A DNA stretch of 64,000 nt from Nostoc sp. NMS8 (GCF_017115045.1 NZ_JABXKK010000130.1:1-64000), one strand, 5' to 3'; positions 50,275 through 59,758 are shown, counted from the stretch's first letter. Notes: a model not told the origin generated them from the letters alone. Numbers and translations are program-made.

Positions 50275-50865
50275 TTAGGGAAAATTTTTCGATTTACTGA
50301 AATTATGTAGAAATTGGAGTTCAGATGCAGTGAGGTCGCGCCATTGACCCAATTGTAGGTCATCTAATTTTAGGTGAGCTATGCTGACCCTGACCAGTCG
50401 CAAAGTCGGAAACCCTACAGCCGCAGTCATCCGCCGTACTTGGCGGTTTTTTCCCTCTGTCAAAGTCATTTCTAGCCAAGCTGTTGGTATATTTTTGCGA
50501 AATCTAATTGGCGGTGTGCGTTCAGGTAACTGTGGTTCTTCGGGTAAAAGCCTAACTTCTGCTGGTTGAGTGCGGTAATCTTGAATTTCCACACCTGTTT
50601 GCAGTCTTTGGATAGCAGAAGCATCTGGAATTCGCTCTACCTGTACCCAGTAAGTACGTTTATGACCAAAACGCGGATGGGCGAGGCGATGTTGCAATTG
50701 TCCATCGTTTGTTAACAGCAGCAATCCTTCACTATCCCAGTCTAAACGTCCTACAGGATAGACATCAGGCACATCAATATAGTCTTTGAGGGTGCTGTGT
50801 GTGGGAGCATCTTTTGTAAATTGGCTAAGAACGCCGTAAGGTTTGTAAAAAATAATATATCTCAT
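50275..50865 (-). CDS. 23S rRNA pseudouridine synthase, RluE/RsuA family
   Basis: The protein has 196 residues from ATG 50865 (MRYIIFYKPYGVLSQF). The catalytic Asp is in PVGRLDWDSEGLLLLTNDG (D42). KRTYWVQVE, LTEGKNRQVRRMTAAVGFPT and RLVRVSIAHLKLDDLQLGQW are the further RsuA/RluE/RluF motifs. The absence of an S4 domain and the KPYGVLSQF start fit RluE, which modifies U2457 of 23S rRNA. The upstream spacer has heptamer repeats. Confidence 0.9.
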   Translation of the reverse strand: MRYIIFYKPYGVLSQFTKDAPTHSTLKDYIDVPDVYPVGRLDWDSEGLLLLTNDGQLQHRLAHPRFGHKRTYWVQVERIPDASAIQRLQTGVEIQDYRTQPAEVRLLPEEPQLPERTPPIRFRKNIPTAWLEMTLTEGKNRQVRRMTAAVGFPTLRLVRVSIAHLKLDDLQLGQWRDLTASELQFLHNFSKSKNFP

Positions 50866-51021
50866 TAGTAATTGGGCATTGGGCAATAATCAATAGTTTT
50901 TCTTCCCCTGCTCCCTGCTCCCTACTCCCTGTCTCCATTCTCCATAACATGAGTGTTTGTTGGGCAAAATTCTCCAAGGATTTGGGCATCCTAATAAAAA
51001 CGATATAATGAAGGGTTGATT

Positions 51022-51894
51022 ATGCCAAGTTCCAAAATGTGCCGACGGTCTTTTTTGTTTTTAGGAGGTGCTGTCTTGGCACAAGGATTAACATTGGCAC
51101 TCCCCGCAACTGCTCAAACTGTACAAGTGAAGAGGGGTAAGGTAAATGGTTTCTCTTTTTATCAAACTATTATTGACCTTACTGATCCCAAAACTTTCAT
51201 TACTATTGGTTTAGCGAATAATGCAACTTTGGCTAATACTAATCAAAAAACTAGTGGTGATGAAGAATTTAACAACCTAGTAGCTCGTCATCGCGCTGCT
51301 GTCGTTGCTAATGGTACTTTTTTTGCCAAGAATTCTCAGAAAACAGTGATGGGTAACATGGTAGCGGCAGGGAGATTCCTCAAATACAGCCAGTGGGAAA
51401 ATTTTGGCACTACTTTGGGGTTACGAGTTGGCAATAAACCGGAAATGGTGACAGCACGGGTTGATGGTAAACCGCAATGGAATCAACATTGGTTGTCTAT
51501 CACCTGCGGGCCTAGGCTATTGAGACAGGGACAAATTTGGCTGAAGCCGGATGTTGAGGGATTTAAAGATCCTCATGTTTTAGGTACTGGCGAACGAACT
51601 GCGATCGGGTTTCCTGCTGATGGTATAAAGCTATTTTTGATAAATTTTGATAATGGTTTAACTTTACAGCAAGAAGCGCAAGTGATGAAAGCGATCGGCT
51701 GTCACGAAGCGATGAACTTAGATGGTGGTGCATCAAAAGCCTTTGCTGCTAATGGTAAAATTTTAGTCCCCGCTGGACGCCCACTAACTAATGTGATTGT
51801 TGTTTATGATAGCAAGAATCCTGCTCCTGCTGATTTACAACAGTCATGGGTAAGGTTTCAAAAAGGCGATCGCCCCATAATACCTGGTGCTTAA
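51022..51894 (+). CDS. Exported phosphodiester glycosidase-like protein (DUF2233/NAGPA)
   Basis: The protein has 290 residues from ATG 51022 (AAGGG upstream; TTG 51016 is the longer alternative). The N-terminus MPSSKMCRRSFLFLGGAVLA has a twin-arginine-like RRSF followed by a hydrophobic stretch and a cleavage site near ATAQT. The NAGPA-type domain shows AAVVANGTFFAKNS, ITCGPRLLRQGQ, ERTAIGFPADG and HEAMNLDGGASKAFAANG, the last being the signature of the family. It would act on sugar phosphodiesters in the periplasm or outer layer. It stands convergent to nblS. Confidence 0.88.
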   Translation: MPSSKMCRRSFLFLGGAVLAQGLTLALPATAQTVQVKRGKVNGFSFYQTIIDLTDPKTFITIGLANNATLANTNQKTSGDEEFNNLVARHRAAVVANGTFFAKNSQKTVMGNMVAAGRFLKYSQWENFGTTLGLRVGNKPEMVTARVDGKPQWNQHWLSITCGPRLLRQGQIWLKPDVEGFKDPHVLGTGERTAIGFPADGIKLFLINFDNGLTLQQEAQVMKAIGCHEAMNLDGGASKAFAANGKILVPAGRPLTNVIVVYDSKNPAPADLQQSWVRFQKGDRPIIPGA

Positions 51895-51963
51895 AAACGC
51901 GAACGTGGGCGATCTTTTAACTCAGCAATCGGAACTCAGCACTCTTCATAGAGTCCCTTGTCG

Positions 51964-53910
51964 TTAAGCTGTGATGATGTTGGATGCTTCGGCAATAGGC
52001 TCAACTTGTATTGGTGGTGCTTTCTCCTCAAAGGTAGCTAAATCAAACCAAAAGGTAGTACCAACGGCGACTTCACTCACTAGATGAACTTTACTATGAT
52101 GTCTGTCAATGATATTTCTGACAATCGATAAACCTAAACCAGTTCCTTCTAGGGTGTGAACTCGGTTTTCGACGCGAAAGAAGCGTTCAAAAATTGAGTG
52201 TTGATCTTCTGTGGCGATGCCAATTCCAGTATCAGAAATTTCAATCCGCACTGGAGCAGATTCAGTGTGACTGGGCTTGAAATCTAGTTGGTAGGCACGG
52301 ATTACTACTTTACCACTGGCTTTTGTAAATTTAAGGGCATTACCAATCAGATTGCCAAACACTTGTACTAACAGATCGTAATTACCTAAAACTAGCGGCA
52401 AATTAGGGGCAACTTCCTGAAGCAGTTCAACACCTTTATCTTTTGCATTGAGTTGATAAGTACGTAAGGTTTGCTCGATCGCTTGGGCTAAATCTACGCC
52501 ATCGAAGCTGTAGTTGCGACCAGATTCGAGTTTTGACAAATCCAAAACATCGTTAACTAAGCGGGTTAGGCGATCTGTTTCATTGTTGACTGTTTGCAGA
52601 AACTCTTGCCGTTCTTGTAAAGCTAAGTCTTCGCCGTAGTCATGCAAGGTTTCAATATAAGTTTTGATGTTAAATAGAGGCGTTCGCAGTTCGTGAGAAA
52701 CGTTGCTGATAAATTGACTTTTTGCATCGTTTAATTCGACCTCACGGGTTATATCTTGAATAGTAATGGCAATACCTTTGATGCTTTCCCTTTGCAGGTT
52801 GAGTACTGTAGTCAAGAGAATGCGGATTGTTCGGGGGATGGGTTGGTTAATAAAAATTCGGAATTCGGCGCTTTCGCATTCGCCTGCTGCCATTTTGTAC
52901 AAGGGACGGGTGATTTCCATTTGTACAGATGAGGGTAAGTGATGTAAGACATTGTTACCTACCACATCAGCGGCTTCCCAGCCAAAAATCCGTTGTGCTG
53001 TCGGGTTGACTAAAATCACCTGCATATTGTTATCAATCAACACGGCACCATCTGCGATTGTTGAAACTAGGGTTTCTAGCTTGGCTTTTTCTGCGGTCAG
53101 TTCCTCAATATTCTGTTCTTCATAGCGCTCTAATCGCTCTCCCATTTCATTAAAGCTTAAAATTAATTCCCCTAGTTCGCCCCCTAAAGGTAAATCAATG
53201 CGTTGCTTAAAATTCCCGGTGGCAATTTGCTTTACTCCCACTAGCAGTTCTTTAATGGGCTTGGTGATAGTTAAGGCGTTAATCACTCCTGCCAAAATCA
53301 CCATTACCCAAATCGTGATAAAAACGGCAATGGTGACATCGCGGGTAAAATTGGTGGAGATCACAGCAGTCTGATTGGGATTGATACCAATCGCTAATAC
53401 ACCTAAGTATTTCTGATTGACGATCAGAGGAATAAATACATCGGTGACTATCCCATCTGGGGTCGTGTGTTGCCGCACCATTGGTTTTTCGTCATCACCA
53501 GGGTAATCTTCTGGCAGTTGTATCCGCCGTTTAATGGTGAGGGAATTTTCTACCTCCGCTTCCCAAAAAGGAATACCAAAAAAGATTTCCCCAGTTTCAT
53601 CAGCGTAAAGCATATAACGCACACTAGAGGTGCTGCTATAGAAACGTTGGGAAAATTGGGCAACCTCTGTAAGATTATTGTCAGCGACCAAGGGGGCAAC
53701 GTTGGCAGCAAGAAGCAGTCCTAAGTCACGACCGAAGCGGGTGTCATTCATCCGCGCATCCTGCTGAATTGTATTCACAGCCCAGAAAGTCAAACCACTC
53801 ATCACCAAGGAAACTACCATTGTGGCCACAGCCAGCAGTTTAGTCTGGAGTGTGAACTCATACCACCAACTAGCGATCGCATCTCGAATTGTTTTTAACA
53901 GACTTAGCAT
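51964..53910 (-). CDS. nblS: Sensor histidine kinase NblS/Hik33 type
   Basis: The 648-residue protein has TM helix 1 (about 24-46). A periplasmic sensor (47-185) with SSTSSVRYMLYADETGEIFF follows, then TM helix 2 (about 190-212) and HAMP (to about 265). Next are PAS (VSTIADGAVLIDNNMQVILV, about 285-390) and HisKA with FISNVSHELRTPLFNIKTY (His406). The ATPase domain has N (GNLIGNALKF), G1 (DTGIGIATED), F (FERFFRV) and G2 (GTGLGLSIV) boxes. This architecture is the essential NblS (DspA/Hik33) kinase that controls high-light and nutrient-stress genes with RpaB. purD, a common neighbour, lies 1.1 kb upstream. Confidence 0.92.
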   Translation of the reverse strand: MLSLLKTIRDAIASWWYEFTLQTKLLAVATMVVSLVMSGLTFWAVNTIQQDARMNDTRFGRDLGLLLAANVAPLVADNNLTEVAQFSQRFYSSTSSVRYMLYADETGEIFFGIPFWEAEVENSLTIKRRIQLPEDYPGDDEKPMVRQHTTPDGIVTDVFIPLIVNQKYLGVLAIGINPNQTAVISTNFTRDVTIAVFITIWVMVILAGVINALTITKPIKELLVGVKQIATGNFKQRIDLPLGGELGELILSFNEMGERLERYEEQNIEELTAEKAKLETLVSTIADGAVLIDNNMQVILVNPTAQRIFGWEAADVVGNNVLHHLPSSVQMEITRPLYKMAAGECESAEFRIFINQPIPRTIRILLTTVLNLQRESIKGIAITIQDITREVELNDAKSQFISNVSHELRTPLFNIKTYIETLHDYGEDLALQERQEFLQTVNNETDRLTRLVNDVLDLSKLESGRNYSFDGVDLAQAIEQTLRTYQLNAKDKGVELLQEVAPNLPLVLGNYDLLVQVFGNLIGNALKFTKASGKVVIRAYQLDFKPSHTESAPVRIEISDTGIGIATEDQHSIFERFFRVENRVHTLEGTGLGLSIVRNIIDRHHSKVHLVSEVAVGTTFWFDLATFEEKAPPIQVEPIAEASNIITA

Positions 53911-54238
53911 CTTAAATAAAGTTGTTAGTAATCTTTGTTATAAAGCCCAACAACTAAAAAATTAACAGTTAATTTGACAAACATGTTAGGGGAATGAGGA
54001 AGTGTAGGAGTTATCTCTGTTAAGGTGGTCTTAACGAATTTACCTCATTTGGGCGATCGCAGTTGATATCCAGTTAAGGATTCGCGGCTTAAACCCCATT
54101 TTTTCGACTATTGGCTACGCACAGATGAGCAGTCTAACAAAAATCCAATCTGTCGTGATTTTGAGCTAGTTATCCGGCTCAGGTTAGCGGCAGCGAGTAA
54201 ACTTGAACTCAGCAGATATTCAAACCGACGCGCCACAG
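53911..54238. other. Gene-free region upstream of nblS
   Basis: This 328-bp region separates nblS from xisI. A HIP1 site lies at about 54054. No promoter box, RpaB (HLR1) site or repeat could be assigned with confidence. Confidence 0.4.
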
Positions 54239-54583
54239 CTACGATGCTACTGCAAAATTTGTGTACTGCCGCATCTTAGGCTCATGGAATGCCAACACTA
54301 TATCTTCCTTGGCAACACCCGCACCAACTAGGTCAGTTGCGATCCCATTTTCAGTCCAATCTTCCTCGATCCAGAATTTGCAATCTCGAATCCGCACGTA
54401 GACGGTCATACCAGTAATGCGTTCGTCATTTTGCCAACCAAGGTTCATCCAAATATAGTGACCCTTTGGCTCATCAATAATCAAGAATGTTTCGATGTCT
54501 CGGTTAGGACGACAGTTACATAGTTCTATATACTCCGTCAATATCCGCTTAATTATCTTGGGATACTCAGTTAATTTATCCAT
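54239..54583 (-). CDS. xisI: XisI-family protein (fdxN element excision controlling factor)
   Basis: The protein has 114 residues from ATG 54583, with AGAGGAT about eleven bases upstream, the usual family length. Motifs: MDKLTEYPKIIKRILTEYIE, TFLIIDEPKGHYIWMNLGWQ, GMTVYVRIRDCKFWIEEDWT and GVAKEDIVLAFHEPKMRQYT. XisI and XisH were named for control of fdxN-element excision in Anabaena, but most copies lie far from nif genes and their role is unclear. Here the reading frame stays open upstream and continues directly into the C-terminal part of XisH without a stop. Confidence 0.85.
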   Translation of the reverse strand: MDKLTEYPKIIKRILTEYIELCNCRPNRDIETFLIIDEPKGHYIWMNLGWQNDERITGMTVYVRIRDCKFWIEEDWTENGIATDLVGAGVAKEDIVLAFHEPKMRQYTNFAVAS

Positions 54584-54988
54584 TGTGTGATTATCCTCTG
54601 TCTCTGTATCGACGACAATGAGCGGAAGTTGATGTTTATGGAGGATGAGTTGAATCACATCTTGCTTGAAAAAGGTTTTATAAGCGATCGCACCAACAGC
54701 AAGGTAAAGTTTACGGTCTGGCGCTGTTTCCTCTAAAAGATAACGGTAGATGTCATACTGACCGAGAGCTTATTTCAAATCTTGTATCTTTGATGCACCA
54801 ACAAAGCTTTTCACTTCAACGACAAGTTTTTGTCCATCTCGTTCAGCCCCAATTGGGCGTTCAGCACCGAGATCAGCGTATAAGGTTGTTCTTCGATACT
54901 GAATTACGTAGAGGTCGTCTGTAATCGCCCAGCCGTCCTTGATGAGTGCGTTTTTTACTGCGTTATGGATAATGTCTAACTTGGGCAT
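54584..54988 (-). pseudogene. xisH: xisH, interrupted by an in-frame stop and fused to xisI
   Basis: ATG 54988 opens a normal XisH start (MPKLDIIHNAVKNALIKDGW, ADLGAERPIGAERDGQKLVV, EVKSFVGASKIQDLK) and hits TAA at 54770. The same frame then continues as ALGQYDIYRYLLEETAPDRK, LYLAVGAIAYKTFFKQDV, IQLILHKHQLPLIVVDTETE, which is the rest of XisH (endonuclease-like fold). It runs on in frame into XisI without its own stop codon. So one nonsense mutation breaks the gene, and the natural end of XisH has been lost. Confidence 0.82.
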
Positions 54989-55033
54989 AGCTTAAGTATA
55001 AGTCATCCTTCAAGCCGACATCAGAGTATATGC

Positions 55034-56332
55034 TTATGGGGTTTCTCTCTGCTTCACACTGACCACTCTATGACCGATATCTCTCCGGTAATATATCCCC
55101 TCAAACTGAATATATTTGATCCCTGCGTAGGCTTGGGCGATCGCTTGCTCAAAATTTTCTCCGATTCCAGTCACATTTAAGACTCGACCCCCATCTGTGA
55201 CTATTTCTTGTTGCTGGTTTAATTTTGTACCTGCATGAAATACAGTTGCTCCTGTTGCCTCTGCTTCTTCAATGCCAGCAATCACCTGTCCCTTCTCATA
55301 TTCTCCAGGATAACCACCGGAAGCTGCAACTACAGTGGCAGATGCTCCCCCTTTCCAAGCAATGGGTGGCAATTCACTCAATCGCTGTTGTACACAGGCT
55401 AGAATCAACTCTTCTAGGGGTGTTTCTAGCAGTGGCAAAATTACCTGGGTTTCTGGATCGCCGAAGCGACAGTTAAATTCCAAAACCTTGAAGTTGCCAT
55501 CGGGTGCAATCATTAATCCAGCATACAACACACCTCGGTAATCAATGCCTTTAGCTCGTAAGGTGGCGATCGCTCTTTCTAAGACCTCTGTTTGAATGCG
55601 CGCCATCAACTCTGTTGTCGCAATGGGTGCTGGGCTGTATGCTCCCATCCCGCCAGTATTTTCTCCTGTATCACCATCACCAATTCGCTTATGGTCTTGT
55701 GCTGGCAGCAAGGGTCTAATTGTCAACCCATCTGTTAACGCTAAAACTGATACCTCTTGCCCAATCAAACATTCTTCAATGACAACAAATTCACCAGCAC
55801 TACCAAATTGTCCTTGAAAAATCGCATCAATTGCACTTTCTGCCTCTGCAACGGTTTCAGCCACCGTTACACCCTTACCAGCCGCCAAACCATCAGCTTT
55901 CACAACAATTGGCGCTCTCTGAGATTTAACGTAAGATTTAGCTACCGCAGCCTCCGTAAATACCGCAGCCCGTGCCGTCGGAATCCCTGCTTCTTGCATC
56001 AGGGCTTTTGCCCAAGCTTTACTCGCTTCAATTTGCGCTCCTGCTCTCATTGGGCCAAATACCATCAATCCTTTGTCTTGGAGGTAATCTGTGATTCCCT
56101 TAGAGAGGGGGACTTCTGGCCCAACGATTACCAGAGTTATGCCATGTTCTAGAGCATATTGGCTTATGCCCTCGAAATCATCTACAGTTAGGGGCAAGTT
56201 CTGGCAACGTTCCATACTTGCTGTGCCCCCATTCCCTGGTACACAGATAACTTGCTCAATTTGCTTAGATTGCAACAGTTTCCATGCCAGAGCATGTTCG
56301 CGCCCCCCATTACCGACAACTAAAACTTTCAC
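55034..56332 (-). CDS. purD: Phosphoribosylamine-glycine ligase
   Basis: The 432-residue ATP-grasp enzyme has MKVLVVGNGGREHALAWKL at the start, EVPLSKGITDYLQDKGLMVF, APIVVKADGLAAGKGVTVAE (ATP-grasp lysines), VIEECLIGQEVSVLALTDG, GENTGGMGAYSPAP, RGVLYAGLMIAPDGNFKVLE and FNCRFGDPETQVILPLL. It catalyses the second step of purine synthesis. It lies upstream of xisH on the same strand; the xisHI pair appears inserted between purD and nblS. Confidence 0.96.
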   Translation of the reverse strand: MKVLVVGNGGREHALAWKLLQSKQIEQVICVPGNGGTASMERCQNLPLTVDDFEGISQYALEHGITLVIVGPEVPLSKGITDYLQDKGLMVFGPMRAGAQIEASKAWAKALMQEAGIPTARAAVFTEAAVAKSYVKSQRAPIVVKADGLAAGKGVTVAETVAEAESAIDAIFQGQFGSAGEFVVIEECLIGQEVSVLALTDGLTIRPLLPAQDHKRIGDGDTGENTGGMGAYSPAPIATTELMARIQTEVLERAIATLRAKGIDYRGVLYAGLMIAPDGNFKVLEFNCRFGDPETQVILPLLETPLEELILACVQQRLSELPPIAWKGGASATVVAASGGYPGEYEKGQVIAGIEEAEATGATVFHAGTKLNQQQEIVTDGGRVLNVTGIGENFEQAIAQAYAGIKYIQFEGIYYRRDIGHRVVSVKQRETP

Positions 56333-56514
56333 AGATTTCCTCGTGCGTTCCTTGCAAAACGAGAATGCCTTGGCGGCTCTCGCGGATCAATTTTTTCATC
56401 AATTCTCCCACTTGTGCAAGCCCCAAATACTAAAAAGGCTTGCGATTGCTTTGCTTCACTGCATTCCACTCGCAATGAAAAATTATGTTTTTTCACATTT
56501 GGGATGCTCCCATG

Positions 56515-56577
56515 AATACAGCGTAAGCGTTTCATTGATTTAGAATAGGTAGTTTATTTACGCTGTGTTGTACTACC
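56515..56577. repeat. Direct repeat, copy 1 of a 63-66 bp palindromic sequence
   Basis: AATACAGCGTAAGCGTTTCA, TTGATTTAGAATAGGTAG and TTTACGCTGTGTTGTACTAC align with 59930-59995 with about nine differences, same orientation. Each copy has inverted ACAGCGTAA/TTTACGCTGT arms. The rest of the gap 56333-56723 carries a TTGCGATTGCTTTGCTTCA / CACTCGCAATGAAAAAT dispersed repeat. Confidence 0.75.
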
Positions 56578-56723
56578 TTTAGCTTATATTTGGGTTGGCG
56601 ATAACAATGATGTACAAATCTAGATTTTTACCACTTGGATTTTTTATGCTGTTCATAACCAGTTTATGTATCGATGTAGCGTAGTTCAAAGCAAATTTTA
56701 TTAAATAAAAGGAAAGTAAAGGA

Positions 56724-57611
56724 GTGCCCAAAAAACATCAAAAAAATGTATGGAAAAGTGAGATTAATGACATCATCAGAGGTGCTTGCGGAGGTTTTTT
56801 ATTTGGCATACCCTTGTTGTACACAATGGAAGTTTGGTGGATTGGCTCGCGGGCCAAACCACAACTGATGATGATTGCGATCGCATTGATGTTTATTGTG
56901 GTTTACTTGCTCAATCAGATAGAAGGCTTTCGGAAACGCAGATATAGCTGGATAGCTCATCAAGCCGCAATGGATACTGTAGAAGCGATCGCGATCGGAA
57001 TAGCTTGTTCTAGCTTTGTGCTATTATTATTACGAGAATTGACACCAGAAACTTCCTTAAGGGAATCTTTAGGTAAAATCATCTTTGAAAGTGTGCCTTT
57101 CGCCCTCGGTGTAGCATTAGCCAATCAGTTCTTGGGAGATACTGAAAATAGTGATGGAGAAGCCCAAGCCACCGATCGAGGAAACGGCACAATCAATAAC
57201 CAAGGAGATGAGTTACATGCCACCTTCAGCGATTTGGGTGCAACTCTCATTGGTGCGACTGTAATTGCATTTAACATTGCTCCAACAGATGAAGTTACCA
57301 TGCTTGCAGCCGCAACCTCGCCACCTTGGGAGTTAGCAATGATCGCCGCATCTTTGTTAATTTCTTATAGCATTGTATTTCAGGCAGGCTTTTCTGACCA
57401 GCAAAAACGTAAACAGCAAAAGGGAATTTTCCAACGGCCATCTAGCGAAACTATTGTGTCCTACTTAGTATCACTGCTAGCAGGCACTTTTATGCTATGG
57501 TTCTTTCAAAAGTTAACTTTTAGCGACCCTTGGACAATGTGGTTAGATCACACATTGATACTAGGTTTACCTGCAACTATTGGTGGTGCAGCTGGAAGGT
57601 TAGCAATATGA
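56724..57611 (+). CDS. TIGR02587-family polytopic membrane protein
   Basis: The 295-residue protein starts at GTG (GGAAAGTAAAGGA upstream). Seven or so membrane helices are present. The family's conserved beginning includes IRGACGGFLFGIPLLYTMEV and WWIGSRAKPQLMMIAIAL. Later come DTVEAIAIGIACSSFVLL, FESVPFALGVALANQFLG and GATVIAFNIAPTDEVTMLAA. The gene overlaps the next by ATGA. The family is paired with TIGR02588 proteins; the role is not known. It opens a block of stress-type genes. Confidence 0.82.
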   Translation: MPKKHQKNVWKSEINDIIRGACGGFLFGIPLLYTMEVWWIGSRAKPQLMMIAIALMFIVVYLLNQIEGFRKRRYSWIAHQAAMDTVEAIAIGIACSSFVLLLLRELTPETSLRESLGKIIFESVPFALGVALANQFLGDTENSDGEAQATDRGNGTINNQGDELHATFSDLGATLIGATVIAFNIAPTDEVTMLAAATSPPWELAMIAASLLISYSIVFQAGFSDQQKRKQQKGIFQRPSSETIVSYLVSLLAGTFMLWFFQKLTFSDPWTMWLDHTLILGLPATIGGAAGRLAI

Positions 57612-58003
57612 CTAAAAGAGAACAACAACCAGGCTCAATAGCCGAGTGGGTAACATTCAGCATCGCCTCACTTATCCTAGCAATCATTGTGAGTCTGGTG
57701 GGCTACACTTGGTTGAACGAAAAAAATCAACCTCCCATCCTTTCAGTCACAAAAAAACAAACCATTCGGGAAATTGGTGGTCAATTTTATGTTCCTTTTG
57801 AAGTTGTGAATACTGGAGGAGATACAGCTGAGTCAGTTCAGATTATGGCTGAGTTACTAATTGACGGCAAAGTTACAGAAACAGGAGAGCAACAGATCGA
57901 CTTTTTATCGAGTGGGGAAAGCGAAGAAGGCGCATTTATATTCAGCCAGAACCCGCGCCAAGGTCAGTTAAATCTGCGCGTTGGTAGCTATAAATTGCCA
58001 TAA
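57608..58003 (+). CDS. TIGR02588-family membrane-anchored protein
   Basis: The protein has 131 residues from ATG 57608, which overlaps the upstream stop as ATGA, so translation is coupled. The frame opens earlier but the overlap decides the start. One membrane helix (FSIASLILAIIVSLVGYTWL, about 17-36) leads to an exported beta-rich domain (FYVPFEVVNTGGDTAESVQI, DGKVTETGEQQIDFLSSGES). It is always the partner of the TIGR02587 protein and probably forms a complex with it in the membrane. Confidence 0.82.
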   Translation: MTKREQQPGSIAEWVTFSIASLILAIIVSLVGYTWLNEKNQPPILSVTKKQTIREIGGQFYVPFEVVNTGGDTAESVQIMAELLIDGKVTETGEQQIDFLSSGESEEGAFIFSQNPRQGQLNLRVGSYKLP

Positions 58004-58131
58004 TCGCGTGTGATTATAAATCACCAACAACCAACAACCTGCAAAGATATCTAGTTATTGAAGGGTAGTAGCTTAAGCTTTGACCGAAAACGACTCATGA
58101 TACAAGCCCCTAAGTTTATTAATGGGGATCA

Positions 58132-58860
58132 TTAATTTTTAATTTTTAATTCGGAGCGAAGCGACGTAACCTTAGCTTTTGACCAAACACCATTTTCATC
58201 TTCATCATACTGCTGGTGAATAGTTTCCCAAGCAGCTTGTTCGGCTGTAAACTCGTCACTTTTCTCATTAAGTACAACATTATAGCGCTCAATGAATGTA
58301 CTTTGAGCTTCGGCAGAAAGATGAGCGCGAACTTCAGGAGACAAGTCTTCTGGACTGTTGCACTGTCCAGAACAAGAACGAGCCAGAGTTGTTTCAATTG
58401 TGTGAATTTCTTCGCCACCAGCAGTTTCGAGCAGGAATTGAAATTCGCCAGAGCGATCGCTCGGAACTTCTGCCATCACGAAAAACTCACCAGCTTGTAA
58501 GCGAGTTTGGTAGATAGCCGCTTTATCTTCTGGCATTCCCAAAGCAGTTAGAACCGATACTAGACCTACACCTGCACTACCTGCGATCGTACCACTGGCA
58601 GCCCCCAATAGCACTGCACCAATAGGCCCCTTGGGCCGACAAAGGGAATAAACAATACACCTACACCCGTAAGCAAGCTGAGAAAGGAACCAAAAACTGC
58701 TCCTGTTCTCAAACCTCCCAGAATCACATCTTTTTTACTAATCAAACCAGCGATTCTCGTTTCCGACTGGAAATTTCTGCCCATGACTGAAATATGATCT
58801 CTAGGCACACCCCTATCTAGTAAACGTCGAATCACATCATCAATTTGCTTCTGAATCTTT
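58132..58860 (-). pseudogene. Stress-protein/ChaB-domain gene broken by a frameshift
   Basis: Two frames together make one protein. 58566-58835 gives IRRLLDRGVPRDHISVMGRN, RIAGLISKKDVILGGLRTGA and GVLFIPFVGP. In another frame from about 58640 comes PKGPIGAVLLGAASGTIAGS, DKAAIYQTRLQAGEFFVMAE, then a ChaB-like C-terminus (SPEVRAHLSAEAQSTFIERY, AAWETIHQQYDEDENGVWSK). The shift lies near 58630-58640 at the GP-rich turn. The usual N-terminal ORF start also appears missing. Intact relatives are membrane-associated stress proteins of the general-stress-protein-17M type. The gene is probably inactive. Confidence 0.75.
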
Positions 58861-58967
58861 GAATATGGCAGATATTGTGCGTTCTGCTTTATATACTTCT
58901 GCCATATAAATACTGCTTGTATTATGTTGTTTTTTCAATGAATATAATGAACGGGTAGATGTAGATC

Positions 58968-59090
58968 AAATACGCTTCGGCTAAGGTTTTTTGATGAAAA
59001 ATATAGATCGCAAAGATGCGATAAATCGCCGTCAACACGAAAGACTAATTGTAGAGACGGCGATTTATCGCATCTAAACCTAATGACTAA
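58968..59090. repeat. Dispersed palindromic repeat (GCGATAAATCGCC hairpin)
   Basis: GATGCGATAAATCGCCGTC (59015-59033) pairs perfectly with GACGGCGATTTATCGCATC (59056-59074). The left flank AAATACGCTTCGGCTAAGGT and TTTTTGATGAAAA resembles 18883-18915 and the family A ends. The same arms make the terminator at 6699-6738. Confidence 0.75.
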
Positions 59091-59218
59091 ATCGGCGGGC
59101 GGCTATCCCGGATACCCCTCTTGTTGGGATGGGATTCCCTGCGATTTTCGTTGAGGGAAAAATCAATCCTCCCTCAACTAATTTCACAGTCAGACACCCT
59201 CAACTTAGACGTTATGAC

Positions 59219-59758
59219 CTATACACCTACAGGAGTCTTAGCCTTTGCTGCTGGCTGTCTACCATCTGGATCTAATGCTTCCCCTTCAATAAATGAACGC
59301 AGCATCCAAGCGATCTCCTCATGCTGTTCCAACAGTCCAGTTAAAAAATCAGCAGTTCCTTGATCGTGAAAATTATCACCAGACTGATCTACATGATCTC
59401 TTAAGTTACGAATAACCTGCTCGTGGTCATCCACTAGATTAGCTACCATCCCCGTAGCTGTAGGAACATTACCAGCATGTTCCTTGAGGGTAGCAAGCTT
59501 GAGAAATCCCTCTAAAGTGCCAACTGGATAACCGCCCAAAGCACGAATCCGCTCTGCCAAGGCATCAATATTTAGAGTCAACTTTTGGTAGTGTTCTTCC
59601 CAAAGCTGGTGCAAAGAGCGGAATTGAGGGCCGACGACATCCCAGTGGTACTTTTTGGTTTTCACCAGCAATAAATAGGCATCTGCCAAATCTTGATTTA
59701 ACAGATTAATTACACCTTCACGCTGTTCATCGGTCAAACCAATGTTTATCGCACGCAT
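59219..59758 (-). CDS. Dps-family ferritin-like protein
   Basis: The 179-residue protein has the Dps four-helix bundle: DLADAYLLLVKTKKYHWDVV and GPQFRSLHQLWEEHYQKLTL (ferroxidase-site His and Asp/Glu), then ERIRALGGYPVGTLEGFL, LVDDHEQVIRNLRDHVD and FLTGLLEQHEEIAWMLRSFI. Dps dodecamers store iron, use hydrogen peroxide as oxidant and protect DNA. The C-terminal tail (DPDGRQPAAKAKTPVGV) is a short basic extension. It lies in the stress block, before the second copy of the direct repeat. Confidence 0.9.
   Translation of the reverse strand: MRAINIGLTDEQREGVINLLNQDLADAYLLLVKTKKYHWDVVGPQFRSLHQLWEEHYQKLTLNIDALAERIRALGGYPVGTLEGFLKLATLKEHAGNVPTATGMVANLVDDHEQVIRNLRDHVDQSGDNFHDQGTADFLTGLLEQHEEIAWMLRSFIEGEALDPDGRQPAAKAKTPVGV

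Noticed and set aside
54239..54988. Link between xisHI and an fdxN-type excision element
   Set aside because: No nif genes, recombinase xisF or element ends are present; xisHI pairs are widespread outside such elements.
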